From Euwallacea fornicatus (taxonomy: Eukaryota > Arthropoda > Insecta > Coleoptera > Curculionidae), in the NCBI RefSeq assembly GCF_040115645.1, contig NC_089556.1:1178001-1242000 (forward strand): a DNA stretch of 64,000 bases, read 5' to 3'. Both the position numbers and the translations under genes were made by a program. The notes below the pieces were generated by a model, which was not told the DNA's origin, did no database searches, and saw only the letters and a program-made list of their open reading frames with translations. This document shows, in pieces, positions 35,901 through 49,317 of this stretch (position 1 is the stretch's first letter; every line of letters starts with the position of its first letter).

Positions 35901-38900
35901 GCCGTGTTAGCTCTGTATAAATTAAACCGATAAAATAATTATTTGATTCGGTTATTTGAAGACTCTATGGTAATGAAGTTATTGAACGTGGAATTTGTAC
36001 GTAGGTCGATGAAGGCCAGGAGTCCTCAAATCATAAGGAATTACATAGATATATTAACTTGACACATCGAAACTGAAGTAGAGCCACGTCCTAGGGAATT
36101 CCACTTACCCTGCCACGTTAACAAATACCGTATAATAAAGCGCCGACAATGCCAAAGTTCCGGCTATAAACGGCACTAGTATCGTAAAATATATCTGGAA
36201 AGAATTTGCAGAAACTCTTATATAGAGCCGGAAAGACGAAGTGCATGGCATAAATCACGAGGGACGAGTGAAAATAGCTCTAAAGCCACACCTCTGTTAC
36301 TTTTCTTAAAATAAGTGGCGCGATTTATAGGTGGGAGTTTGTATCAATTTATAATGCTACCCGAGGTATTAAGTGCAGCTAATGGATGCTGGTCGAAGTG
36401 TAATGCTTTTGTTGTAGTGCAAAAGCGACTTTCAGGTGGTGAATTAGTTTTTAGCAAGCTATTGTGGCTGGAACAAACCCGCTTTGTTCCTGAAAGGATT
36501 TTGACAAGTGGAAGTATAAGAGAATAGTGGTCTGGAGATGAGCTCAGCTTGAAAAGTTAATGCTGCTCTTAGAATAGACTAGCTTCATTCAAATTCAGCG
36601 CTTCTGCTATGTTCCTAGGTCCAGCGGTGTATAATTGAAGTGTAAAACTAATCTGGATGTAAAACGAAAATGTGAAAAATCTCCAGAAAGAACGAAACAA
36701 AGAGTAAAGTTCTGAAGAGCTTAACCTCAGAAACTCACGAGAACATATTAAACCGGTTTGTGGGCCGTGTGATAATAAAATGAGCTTACACCGGCAGTAC
36801 ATGCCGATACACAAACTTAGAAAACTTCACATTAAATCTGGTAGCTTTTGAGAGCGTCGCAAAAACGCCTCTGCATTCAATAAGTTGCTCGATCACGTTT
36901 TTTCCAAATCGAATTCATCGATAGTAATTTACGATGTGGTTCTTTGTATACGTTATGAAAGTGAACGATTTAAATTTAAAATTTTTAGAGCTTTCATAAG
37001 TAGTTCACAATCAAATCCAATTCCGAAAACCCCTTTAAAATTGTTTTAGCAATTTTCTAATGATACTTTTCAGGTCTTTCTCAATTTTCTTCCTCTTCGA
37101 AACATATCATAAATATCAAACGTCCGCAAGCAAGGGCACTACTTTAAATAATTGCATCACTTCGCCATAGTGGCTTTGAAGAGAGGTAAAAGGCTTGTTT
37201 TGGTCTGTTCTTTCGCCGAGGGAACCATTTGAATATTCATAGGGGCGCGTTCTTAATTTACACTCTCGAAATGTGGCGAGCCGCATGTGCTGCATTTTAT
37301 GAAATCTGCAAGTGTTACTTAATTGAGTTTTCTGTGGGACCGCTTTTTCCGAAGGAAAACTCGTCTTGCTTTGAATCGGTTTTCTATTCACGTGCAGATG
37401 AGCTGACGGTCGCTTGCATTTTTATTATGTTGTTTTCTATAACGACGTTATGGTAAGGAGGAAGGAAAAGAATATGAATTGCTAAAAGTTAATATTGGAA
37501 ATGACCTCAAAATCAGTCATGCAAACCGCACAAAAATGTACAGCGTGTGTCGCTCCGTTCTATAAGCCGATGAGGGATGCGAGTTTTCTAATATAAAAGG
37601 GAAAAAATCTTGGGTGGTATATTTGACTTTCGCCAAATCAAAAACTCAACTGTCTACTTCACATTTGCTTCCGATCGACTATTAAATAATCTGAAAAGCT
37701 ATTGAGCAAAGTGCATACAATATTTTGAGCAGCAGAAATTGTTTAATTCAATAAAGCGGTCGAGAGACGAATCTTTTAATAAGAACGTCTGAGGAAATCT
37801 TCTGCACCAGCCAAAATCTGGATCTGACCACAACGGAAGCTCAACTTCCTAACTCACTTTTACTTCCCTAGACACTATTAATAGAACTTATTAAACTTTC
37901 CCGCAAAGATAAAGAATACCCATTTAAGACTCGTCGTATTGTTTGGGTTTATTAACGATGTCTCCTCACTATGGCGAGCCATTATGAATGTTAAATAGGA
38001 AACAGTGTCATTGTTTTCTTTGGAGGAGCATTCCCTGTTTTAAATTACTTGGCTGAAACTTTTATAAGCTCCATTGTCCCCAACTTTTTACGTTAGCTCG
38101 TTATAAAGCTGCCGAGTTAAGTCTAACATGAAGTTGCTTCCTGAAAGTTCCTTTTTTGTGGAAATTATAATGAGACTGTACTTGATTGTTTGTGAATCTA
38201 TTGGACATAGAGATGCAATGTTTTTCTTGTTTCTTTATTAAAGTTCAGTCGAGAGCTTTGCCGGAATATTTTCTCGTGCCAATATTTCCTTCGAAACACT
38301 TTCCCATAAAAACTGGACCGAAAACTATTTAAACCGAGCGTCACTTCGCCTATTAAACCTTAACCCTCACGACAATTTAAGTCCCCGCTAGCTTCCATTC
38401 TATATCTCTAAAGACTTTGGCTTAAAATTGATAAATGTTCCAAGAACAAAGGCGGGCCCTGCAAAACCCAAGGGAAAATCTAGGCTTTCATTTAATCATT
38501 CCCGAAATGGAACTGTTGTATACACGTTCGATGATTACATTATAAATTCAATGGAGCTCTGTGTTTCTTGCTCAGTTTTAGTGCAAAGTTGATTTGCTCT
38601 TACTGCCCGGAAATTGGTGTATGAAATATGGCGTGCAAAAAGTGTTTCTCATTGGCAAAAATTGCCCCAATAAAAATTTCGAATTAATTATTGTCATTTG
38701 CATAAAGCTTACATAAAGCGAAGGTCACCGTCGTTCTTTTTTCCTGCAGGAATCCAATTTAATTTCCTGTGAACACTGCAGATTATAACCCCTTTTAATT
38801 TCAAAACCAACAAAAGGGTTGCTCCTTCTTGGTAATTATTTTATTAATACCCATTTAAATTGTCAGATTAATTTTTAATGCTTTCGGTTTTCGTTTCAGA

Positions 38901-41900
38901 TCTATTGCCGTTGAAGTTCAAAAGTGAGGCCCAACTTATTTAATAAATTTCCGCGATATTGGGAAATAAAGCGACATACAAGTTTTTTCCCTTCAACGCT
39001 GCCTGATTTCAGGCACCAAATTTGTTCTAAAAAAATCTTATTTTGTGGCCGATCTTCCATTTTAACGAAAACCTTGGGTGTTTCCCCTTGAAATATACGA
39101 AGATTTGAGCCTTTCCCACATGGCATGACAGTAAGAAATATCCCGTGGCACTTTTTAAAATTTACGTGCCAAAACGAGTACAACAGAATTTTTATCCTGC
39201 AACTGGATGCCTGTTTTATATACACCGCGACACCGAATGCTCGTTCTATGGAAATTTTCCTGCATCCGACTTGTTTATATGTCTCGAATATTTTATCCTG
39301 CCGTGAGAAAAACTGACACAAATTCTAGTTTACCCAGGTATATACGGTTTTTATGTTAAAGAGGGTAGATACGGTGCGTTCTGTTTAGATATATAGGACA
39401 CATATAAATACTTTAGACACTGCTTTCTTCTAATTGTGCCTGCTCCTCGGGCATGTTTTCAAGTAAATGTAGGCCAGGAATTTCGCAATAAATTCCAGAA
39501 ACAACGCAACCAGCCAGACTGAGGCAGGATTGAAATAGGTCTGGTTCCCAGAAGCAAATTATACACATTTAAACCTTTCACACAGAGAAATTCCAGGGGC
39601 GAATCCCTCTACTTAACTTAATTACAAGCCTCAATTGATTATCCAAATAATTGGTAGTGAGCGCAGTTAATGGATTCCAAGTGGCGGCAGAGAGCGATTC
39701 CGGCTTTAATCTGGAAATCTATTATTCCTCCGGGTCTAACTAAATCACCTGTGAAAAATCGGAAGTCTGAAGACGGCAGATTGCTGGAATGATTTCTGTC
39801 CGATACTGGTACGGATAAATACGTTGCCTGGGTGGAAGATTGATGATTTCTTTAAGGGAATTGGGCCGAAACATTTCTATTATGTGTATATTTGCAACGC
39901 TGCAAATAACTTGTTATTGTGTCTGTTAACCCAAAGTGGAACCAGCGGGATTATGAACCGGAGTCTGCATCTTCGTCCTTTCTAGTATGGCGGGGGGACA
40001 CTTGTTCTTACAATTTTTTTCGTCATGTAAGGCAAAGAGGGTTGGGACAGTTGTTTTTCCGCGTTGTCCGAATTTGGTACAGTCTTTCAGTTGTGCCTGT
40101 AAGGTGTGTCCGTCCACAGAGCAACATGAAGACAAATCGGAGTTTTATTACAGGTATTGAATTGGAAATGACTAAATATTCTGAATCAAAATTTGCGCTT
40201 ATCTCTTTTCCCACAAATCTCCATTTGTCAGTGCTTCGTGATCAAATTTGCACCAAAAAGTCTTTTTGTAAGACCTTAGATAAAGCTTCAGGAGGGGAGC
40301 AAGCTCTGCAATACAAAGGAGTTCTCCCCCTCCTGAAGGAGACAAAGTAATACCGTCTACAACAATGTCACCGTTCGCATCGCCTTTAATCCATGACGAT
40401 CCATGCTGAATCCATACCTATACGTACATGCTGGAAAGTCTGGATTGATTATCTACGGGGAGCGTGCAATTGTTAATACCGCAAAAAGGACATTGAAACG
40501 CCATTGAAGAGATCTCAAAGATTATGTTAATTCCTACATTTTGAACAATCGCACGCGCCCTAATGGCCATTGTTACTTCAACAGCTAATAACCTTAACTT
40601 TGATACGTTTTTAAATAATGGACAGACAAAGGCAGCAGCTTGTCCACCACGACCCATCTCAACCACACATGGCGAAGGCAAATTAGCAACCGTAACACAA
40701 CCTCCTTCTTTTCAACTTTTCGTGGATGGCTCTGCACGTGATGTCCGCTAAATTCAGTCGGTGAGTTGGCAGGACTTTCGAGACCACAACATGTGTTACC
40801 CTGTACAGTCATTAGCAGGACGTGGCTGATTTGTAAAACTGGTCAGTAAACTGTAATTTTAGAGGTCGAGAGAGCTGTATGAAAAATAGAGCAGGAAAAG
40901 CCGGGACAGCGCATCAGCAGGGATGTGACGAGGCCCAATATTTCAATGACACGAGAATCTATTATGCTCAATAGATATTGTCTGGATGCTTTTAACCGGA
41001 GAGACGAATGTGTTTACCTATTCTCTCCTAACTATCCGCATTACCCTGATCTATATTAATAAGGTCTTTTGTGTGCCGTTCACTGGTTTTCTTTACCCTT
41101 GATGGATTGAGCGATAAGGAGAGAGAGCGCATCAAGTTTCATTGATTCGCTTAAGCTGGTGAGACCAAGGCACCACGTCTGAGCCTTTGGTTTTTCATTT
41201 GCCAATTTTTCCGATCTTGAATATTCCAACAACAATATGTCGATTAAATTCCGCTATGATATTAAATTAGCAAGTAGGTTCGGAGGCACTTAGCAAAATC
41301 ATTACTCCGCAGGGTGCAATTCATTTATCGGCAACAGAATACCCTGGAGCTAAACAAGAACAGATAACGTATACTAAACTGATTTCGGAGTAAACTAGGC
41401 AATCGGGCCCGGTTTTATGCCGGGTAAAAAGCACTTTCGAGGGACGCAATAATATGATTAATCGTTATTAATTAGCAAAGAAAAGGGTCTTCCCTGAATG
41501 GAACTGTTTTATCATCCGGAAAGTATCTTCTGTACTTTGAATGTCTGCAGGCACTTACTTTCGAATAAAGTTCGTCGGATGATAACACTCTTGCCGTGCT
41601 AAAGAAAATGATTTATTGGGACTTTTGTCACCTCGAGTTTGTATGAAGATTTTCAGCTATACTTTAATGAAATATGAGTCATCTTTGACACGAAAATTTC
41701 ATTAATTTTAAACCTCAGTTTGATGCTTCCTATAATGATTTCCGTGGTTTGATCAAACTTTTTTTTTCCATCAAATTATTTTTTCCAAAGAATTTCACAG
41801 GAAAACTAGAGCGACTGCGACACGAATCCGAATGAGTTACATGGCCCTTGGGTGATTGGCCTCAATTCCATAGGCATAAAGTTTTCATCGCGAAATGAAA

Positions 41901-42489
41901 ATGATGTCCTAGTTTTGAGGCTGAAAAACCTCATCAGTCAAACATACTTCATTAAGCGTCGGCTAATTAGTTGAATACTTAAAACATACAAACCGGGGGT
42001 CTAATTAACAAACGCGCCTAATTAGTATCTACATATCAAAGACAAATAGGGAGCGACAAATTGACAAAGCAATTTCCACTCGAAACAAACTTTTTGAATT
42101 ATTATTCTGCTCGTATCAAATTTACCGAACTTTGAGAACGAATCGGGCTGGTTGTAATTATAAAATTTCTTCGGATCCAGGTCAATGAGTAGGTCGGGGT
42201 CGTAAATACGCGGAGAAGACCAGGGAAATGCAATACGTTAACCAGGTAAAAATGTAATATGAAAAATGTTATGCAGGGAGAAGGACGTCCCAGTTAAGGA
42301 AAGCTTGAGAAAGCTCCGAATAGATTTGAGGAAATTTAGATAGTTGAGGTCAGCAAGAGGGTAGAGGAAATGTCTCCAGAAGATTAACAAATCAGACAGG
42401 TGCTGTGGCAAATATGAATACGAACGTCATGAATGATTGACAGTAAATTAAAAAAAATAAGAGAGAAAAATTTCAGGGAAATATTCTCT
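32901..42489. other. Large non-coding stretch
   Basis: About 9.6 kb, AT-rich, with no recognisable gene. Possible but weak items are a GC-rich ATG-led exon with a GTAAAG donor at 33622-33685 (+), and hydrophobic open segments on the minus strand. The first is at 36109-36194, with TTTCCAG and GTAAGT flanks; the second is near 39473-39580. Open frames at 39919-40350 and 40418-40812 show no known domain. Confidence 0.35.
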
Positions 42490-43160
42490 CTTCCGGAACA
42501 GGCAACTCTCGAAGGTTAGCTGCTCGAGGTGAACATGTGGACGGAAATGCTAATGAACAAGGAGTTGCCGGGAGAACTTCCTCGATGCCATTTGCAGAGA
42601 CGATGACACAGACTTTCTCACGCGCAAACAAAATATCTTCTTCACTTCTAATGGCACCAAGCGCGGATTGCTAAAAGGTAAGATCGATGAGGGCTCAATG
42701 TGACTTTCGAACACTTCGCTCTTAATTTTCGACAAGAAGGGCTCGACTAAGCTGTACCAATCCGAACAAACCTGACGTTTTACTGGAAACATCTCATTGA
42801 AGTGTATGCGATCAAAAGCATTGTAGTCGCCTGCATTGAGAACCTGAAGAAACGGCGGAAACTTAATCATGGTACATAGTGAATCCTCATAAAAACGTTC
42901 ATAGAAAGGCCAAAAGGCACCGTCTTACCAACGCAAATCGAACGTCCAGTATTTTTCCAGACTAATACCGTTCGGGATGCTTGTAAATACCATTCCATTC
43001 ACAGCCAGTTGTTCCGTAATTGATCGCAATCCCTAAAGCTCCAGAATTTGTTCCTTCCTCAATATATCACTTTTAATATAAGGATAAATGCGATGTTGCC
43101 CCTAGAAAATGACACTGAAGGCTCCGAAATGGGGTGATCGCAACTGGACGCATTAGAGGC
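42490..43160 (-). pseudogene. Coding-like relic of unknown family
   Basis: On the minus strand one frame reads like protein for about 200 codons from 43160 down to 42553. It is rich in aromatic and acidic residues (KYWTFDL, FWPFYERFYED, FPPFLQVL, HFNEMFP, CSDWYSLVEPF). It is broken by in-frame stops at 43033-43035 and 42925-42927. Near 42660 the sensible reading moves to another frame (SEEDILFAREKV) and continues to about 42490. No introns are needed, which would suit a processed copy. I do not recognise the family, and the call rests on composition only. Confidence 0.3.
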
Positions 43161-44087
43161 CTAATGCCTTGCAAGTCCAGGGGTGCCGAAAAAATTACCC
43201 CGCAGTTGACATCTTAAGGATTTATCGTCGAGGGCGAATGCCCGTAAAAGTCTTGTTTTGTCCTAAAGCCAGTACATAAAAACTTGTCATTTCTTCTTGA
43301 AAACTACCCACGTACTCAAAGAGAGATGTGATCCAATTGATGAAATGTTAAAAACATGCCTCAGGATTATGTTTCCCCATTTATTTATTCCCGACAAAAT
43401 ATATGGAAATCTCGAATTCAATTTGGTATTCACAAAGCAGCGCTTCCATATAGTTAAGTAACGCTGCATCGATCAATCAAACCGGATGTAAATCGATCAA
43501 CGCCTGAAAAGGCCCATATTAATATAAATCAAGGCTATGTTGGTTTGCGATTGGATTAGTCCTACAGATTTATCTTGCTCTTTGAAGTTATTCAAAATAA
43601 CTCGCCTTGCGGATTCCCACTTTCTCATTCTCAACATGAAGCAAATCGTATTACTCTTCACTACTCCTCAATATGTTCCAAATAGTTTCAAGTTTCCCAT
43701 AGACAATAGCCTATCAATGCATTGCAAATCCCGCAGAAGCTGGAACTTCCGAGACGGCTTTGGTCAAAATATTGTGACAGTCTCATTAAAACTTGCCACA
43801 GTAATAACGGAAGTTCTCTCGAAGTTGGTCTGATTCTAATAAATTTCGGGACGTCTTTTCAAGTCGGTTATTGGGGCGACAGATGGACATAACTATGATT
43901 AAATGCGGTACGATAAGGCTTCGGGACACTCTTATAATGAGGGTAGTGTTTGGGTTATCTGAGTCTTGCGATAATAAATGTGAGACGTCCTGAATAAGTT
44001 GAAAATAGGGTCGAGTAAAAACTCGTAATGCGGTAATTGTCGAAAAACAATGCTGATTCGTGATCGCAGGTTTTTATTTCGTTAGTC
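43161..44087. other. Non-coding stretch
   Basis: AT-rich. The frame 43537-43833 (+) has no recognisable domain. On the minus strand an AATAAA lies at 44073-44078, just past the end of the coding-like block that follows. Confidence 0.4.
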
Positions 44088-44430
44088 TAGGGGTATGATT
44101 CAAAGCTGGGTGTTTTCGTGAGGGTGGACGCGGCTTTTGTCTTCACTTCGAAGTCGAATCGAATGTCAGCAGGAATCGGAGTTGGAACAGGATAGGGATT
44201 CACCGTGTCCGGGAATACTAAACCCTCTGGCGGCGCACCACGGGCATACCCTGGTCGAGGGTGCGCTCTCCGTCGCCTTGGATCGCGATGCCGATGCCGA
44301 CGAAGTCTTGCGCGGGGAACTCCCGTGCCGACAAAGTAACTCCGTGGGAATTCTCACGCACCAGCCCAAGTCTACCGTGGACGTGGCAAAGGGGCACACC
44401 ACTCTTCTTAACAACAACTTAACCCCAACT
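44088..44430 (-). other. GC-rich coding-like block, unknown
   Basis: A GC-rich island in AT-rich surroundings. On the minus strand a frame ends at 44088 and reads proline-rich text (PYPVPTPIPADIRFDFEV) with an AATAAA about ten bases past the stop. The upstream half reads better in a second minus frame (VRENSHGVTLSA, FVGIGIAIQGDGERTL), so a frameshift or an intron lies near 44225-44235. A + strand frame is also open (44137-44454), so strand choice is uncertain. Family unknown. Confidence 0.3.
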
Positions 44431-47400
44431 TACAGTCTACCACCTCTCCGATAGAGTCTCGACCTAATCAAAATACACAATGCAATCAAAAACTATGTGC
44501 AGGGTGGTTGATCCGGCTACTGGATCCCACATGATTTTCCAACAAATCTTTCCCGGTTCTCTTTCTGCTTAACGCTAAATGCTCGTCGTGTTAGTCGATC
44601 ACACATTTTGAGGTCCGTTAATCGACAGATTTCCATAATGAACAGTATACAGGGCTTTAATGGTAATATCTAGGATTGGGGTAATTTTCAGGTGCGTGCA
44701 GAGTAACACAGTAACATAATTAAAGAGAGTATATTGCAGCACAGAAATAATTTATAGTGCTGCAAGTTAGGTAAAGTGAGGGAAATTAATGACATAAATC
44801 GATTTAACAATTTGAACTTCAATTATTCATCGGATATCGGCACAGTTTATGTACGCCGAGTCGATCGAGGGAGGTTAAAAATGACGTTGTTCGTTCCACT
44901 TTCGTCTTCGGGCAAACGTGCAACCTCCAAATGGCGACATCGTTTCAGGTACCGAATTCGCGGGAACCTTTTTCGTTACCGTTCTAATCCCCCGAGTTGT
45001 CGCAAAGCGGGTTCCCACCTAACATTTATTTACGGCTTGAAATGACTGCCAAATGTCCTTTGTGTGTTGTGAAAGACTCTTTCTTCTTACACTTTCGCCA
45101 GCTCACCACCCCGCGATAAGATAAATAAATCGTGTATTCACGAAAATTAGAATCAAGAGGTAAAATGGAGTAGAAGTGGAATATTAAGTTACACATAAAT
45201 GCAAATTCGAATCTTAAACGTGCGCTCTCCTTTTCCGGGTGTTTTATCAAAATATTTCGATGATTTTTTCCCATTTTTCACCACCCGATCACAGAAACAT
45301 ATCACCCATTTTCATGCCTAAGATGCATCACTTGGTTACGTCGTAGGCCACAATACTCCTTAAGCACTAATTCTGTTTTACGTAAGACGTATCCCTGAAA
45401 CGTTGTTTTTAATTCCCCGCCGTAATATTTTGCCTTAATGGTAATCTACCGCTTTCTGCTAGACTTAAGTGCGGATTCTGCTCTCATATTTGCTTTACAG
45501 CTCAGAGCCTCTGCACAGCATATGTTTTTTCACCTCTCTAGCTTGATGCACTTCCATCGTTATACTTGACATATCTCCTGGCTCTTTGTTCGTTTTCCAT
45601 CTCCTTTTTCTTGAGGCTTTCCAGTGGTCCTTTTTCTTTTCTTTAATGCTTAACCGTAACTTCGAGCCCCTTGGTGTTCGTTATTCCGGGGTTTGTACTC
45701 GCTTTGCCAGTTGTATCGGCTCGTCCATTATCTTTGACTATCCGGTGCAATAAGGAATTACGATTTCCAGACAGTGACTCAACATTTGCCAGTTCTCGGA
45801 GATCTCGTGCCTTTCTCCGTGTTTTACGGGCCGGTAAGAGTCAGTATCGCTTTCCCGGTTCAGACTTATCAGCAGGTGACCCGTTCTTTATGAAAATCAA
45901 TTCTCGCAGTCTGGGGGCTCCCTATAAGGCCCTTTTACCACGTTAAGCCTATAACCGAGCCAAATCTTTCGGTTAACATCGAAATTCACTTTATCCGATG
46001 GGATGACAAATTTGTCCTCAAACCGTTTTTATCGTTCCTCGCAGCGGCAGCAAAACACCTCAGAACGCTGCTCCTCCTGCGACGGTTCCTCACCCCGGAG
46101 TATATCTCCTCTGGTCCGATAATCGCCGAATTTACTCAGTGTCTTTCTCCGAAAGCGGTTGTTTCGGAACAATAATTAAAAATCGCTTAATATCGCTGTT
46201 TTTCCAGATGGAACGATTCTGGTCTTTGTAGCAACAGCTTCGGTCGAAAATAATTACATTGTCCTACGCAGTGTTTCTGAACGAGCAAACGCCCAAATAA
46301 ACAAAATAAATATTTCGGGTCTCGTTAAATCCGGTTGTGCAAATTACTCACAACTTCTGCAAATGGCGCTTTCATTCGTTTATGTTCATCTCGCATGGAT
46401 TAATTCGCCGGGCTAAACAAACAAATAAGGACGGTATAAAGTGCTGTTTTTGTCGTGTCGATTATAAAAGTGTAGGCTTTGTTTGTGCTACGTATATGGA
46501 TGCCCTTCACAAAGGGCGGCGCTCGAAAAAACTGTGAAAGTTAGGTCCAATGTTATATGTGGTGGCACAGAGTGTCCAAACATAAACATCCGAAGGGTTC
46601 CGAATTCGACAATCATATACCAAACAAATTAATCCTCATGAAACGTTTGCAGACCCCTTTCCGTTCCACTCGGCTACGACAACGCGCTATCTCTCTGTAT
46701 AGATTGGTTTGCCTGACATTTCGCAGGTTTGTTCTTCGGAGAGCGTAGCTGCAGTAGGAAATCGCTGTGATTAATAAAAAACATGAATTTAGGTCATGTC
46801 TTAATGTTCTGCTTGATGGACGCTGGAATGATTAGTTTCGCCAAGTTGCCGAGTTTTTATACTTAAAAACACATCATTTGTGTCGCGAAAAAACACACTG
46901 TATTTGACTTGGGGCGCCTTCCAGAGAGACGGAATAAAAATGACGAACCGAAAAGCGGAGACTCCATTACTCCCTCCACGTTCGACCTGCGTGTGAGCAA
47001 AAAAATTACAAATCATCGTGGATTCTGAAATATCGAAGGAAAAAATTTAACGATTCCCACCCGGTATACCATCGCATCTCCTTTACATGGCTCGGTTATG
47101 GACGTCGCGTCAGCCTAAAAATCCCCACCTCGTTATATACGAAAGATTCCCAATTTAAAATAAATTGCAGGCAATCCCCGAGTTTAAAAACTCACTTTCC
47201 AAAATTCATGAATATTAAAATTAGAATTATTATGTGGAATTGCCGGTTTCAAAGGGTCCCGCGGTGTCACAATAAAACTATTTCGGCTATAGCATTGCGG
47301 CATATTCGGTCTAGTTGCCCATTTATATTAATGCTTTTACTGGACGAGGGGGACTTGTTTTGTAATTATCCGGGGAAACGTTATTGTTTCGAAGAATCTT

Positions 47401-47831
47401 GAGCTCATGATCAACGCCATCCATCTGGATAGCAAATAATGATAAATAGGGAAGAATGTTGAGGGTTATGCAACAAAGTGTTATTAGATTTAAAACTCGT
47501 TATATTTTCTCTATTAAATCGCACGATTCAAAATGAAGCAATCCCTCTAACAATTCGAATGCGCTAACAGAGTTAGAAGAGTTAAGCGAAATGGCTTTAG
47601 CTCCCCCAGGCCATATATGCGGTTATTTAAGTGCTAGAGTGTGGAAGTTCCGCTGTATAAACGTCGGGTTTCAAATATTTACTTATTTCTCTTGGATTTT
47701 ACTCTATATTCTTAAAACTCTATCATAAAAATGTGTTTGTGTCTTTTCTTTTTTTTTTAACTCGAAGATACGTCCCCACCACGAAGTCGAATTCTTTCAT
47801 CCACTCAATTAATAAGGTTTGCCCATGGAAA

Positions 47832-47835
<4 letters not shown>
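44431..47835. other. Non-coding stretch
   Basis: About 3.4 kb. Somewhat CT-rich around 45480-46110. Open frames such as 44776-45045 and 45671-45946 show no recognised domain. Confidence 0.4.

Positions 47836-47865
<30 letters not shown>
47836..47865. repeat. CT dinucleotide microsatellite
   Basis: Perfect run of about 15 CT units. Confidence 0.95.
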
Positions 47866-47866
<1 letters not shown>

Positions 47867-49198
47867 GCATTGAGGCAAAAAAGCGGCCTCTAACAAGAAA
47901 TCTGCTAAAGGATAACAAGAGCCAAACAGAGAACAGACAATTTTCCGGCGATTCAGCCGAAAAGCAAACAAACCTGATTTGCATGGAACAGACTAGCAGA
48001 TTTGCAAACACACGAAACATGTTATTTCGAACCCCCGGCCGAAAATAATGTAAGATTTATGCTGACGGGATCCGCGTCTGTCCAATATTATGCGAGAAAT
48101 CATGCTATGCTGACCAGATGCTGGATGTGGTCAATCTCTCTTTCCCACGCCATCCTGCCATTTCGTCAAATTATAACTCATGAATCTTCATAAAGAAAGT
48201 AAAGATTAAATTCTGCCTCCAGCTGGATGAAGGTTACGGAGAACTAAGGGTGAATTAGTAGGAGAGAAAGCCGGAACTTCATCAATATGACATGGGGGGA
48301 GAGGGCTTTCAAACGAAATTTGTTATCCAAATTGCCCCACTAAGCAATGTCCTTTCAATCTACTTAATTCAGGCTACTTCGAGTATGCCAACTCCCAATT
48401 GTGTTAGGTCAGCCTTGATGGAATCCAACATAGTTCACATGTGATATTCCCAAAGTTCGGTTTCAATCATCGTCTTGAACGAACCGTCCTTACTAGCCCT
48501 AAAATCATGTTGTCACAGTTAGTTAAGGACAAACTGGACTATATTTATCCCCTGTCAGAATAATTCAACGATGTCCTGATATCAAATTATGTTGAACTTG
48601 TCCGGTAAGTGTGGAAGTGTTGCCGGGGCTTAATGAAGTGCAAGAGACACTAGATGTCATCAGAAATCTGTCATCGTCAGAAATTGGAACAGGGACGTTT
48701 GAAAATATTGGAAGTGAGGATGTTTTCCGTTGCTCTAGGAATCGTCAGAAATACGCATACAGGGTGGGCCGACGGAACGCTCACGCATGGATCATTTATG
48801 GCTCGTCCGGCAGACTGGTGGAAAAGCTCACATGCGTTTTGATTTCTGAAGGGACGTCTTTTCGAGTAGAACTCCAAATGTTAAGTAATTGTCCAAGAAG
48901 ACACTGCGTCGAAATTTTCATTAAAAAAACCGCGGTGGCCGACTCTGTCGAATGCCTTATTAATGCCCATAAATACACCTGCGGATCTTCTCCGGTCAGA
49001 AGTGTTCTTTGTACGTTATTGGCAGAAACAAGGGACAGACGAATAATTAAGTGATTCCAACTAAATATCATTACGTGGATTACTTTTGCATCTCTGCAAT
49101 TAAGGCCTACACGAAATGCCTCCAAACTTTAATCTCCGTACAATTACCCTGCCTTAACACAGACCCTCAACAATTACGTCCAGTGATCGACCACCGAA
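47866..49198. other. Non-coding stretch with the longest open frame of the 3' half
   Basis: The frame 48611-49054 is open for 147 codons but has no early ATG, no recognisable domain, and overlaps equally open minus frames. An ACAGGGTG string near 48763 resembles the ends of the element at 57614 but no partner end was found. Confidence 0.35.
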
Positions 49199-49266
49199 AG
49201 AGAGAGAGAGATAGATAGATAGATAGATAGATAGAGAAAGAGAGAAAGAGAGAAAGATAGAGAGCA

Positions 49267-49309
<43 letters not shown>

Positions 49310-49317
49310 TAGAGAGT
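49199..49317. repeat. GA/GATA compound microsatellite
   Basis: About 120 bases of mixed GATA and GA units with short GAAA interruptions. It produces a spurious Ser/Leu-rich frame on the minus strand. Confidence 0.95.

Noticed and set aside
36109..36194. Hydrophobic minus-strand exon with good splice borders
   Set aside because: One transmembrane-like segment of 86 bases; the next open piece downstream hits a stop at once and no neighbouring exons form a family match. Chance is likely.
39473..39580. Hydrophobic open segment on the minus strand
   Set aside because: Resembles a membrane helix but ends in a stop, has no partner exons and no family similarity.
39919..40350. 143-codon open frame on the + strand
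   Set aside because: Starts with GTG rather than ATG, has no recognised domain, and overlaps open frames on the other strand.
48611..49054. 147-codon open frame on the + strand
   Set aside because: No early ATG, no recognisable domain or motif, no splice-site support, and minus-strand frames are equally open over the same bases.
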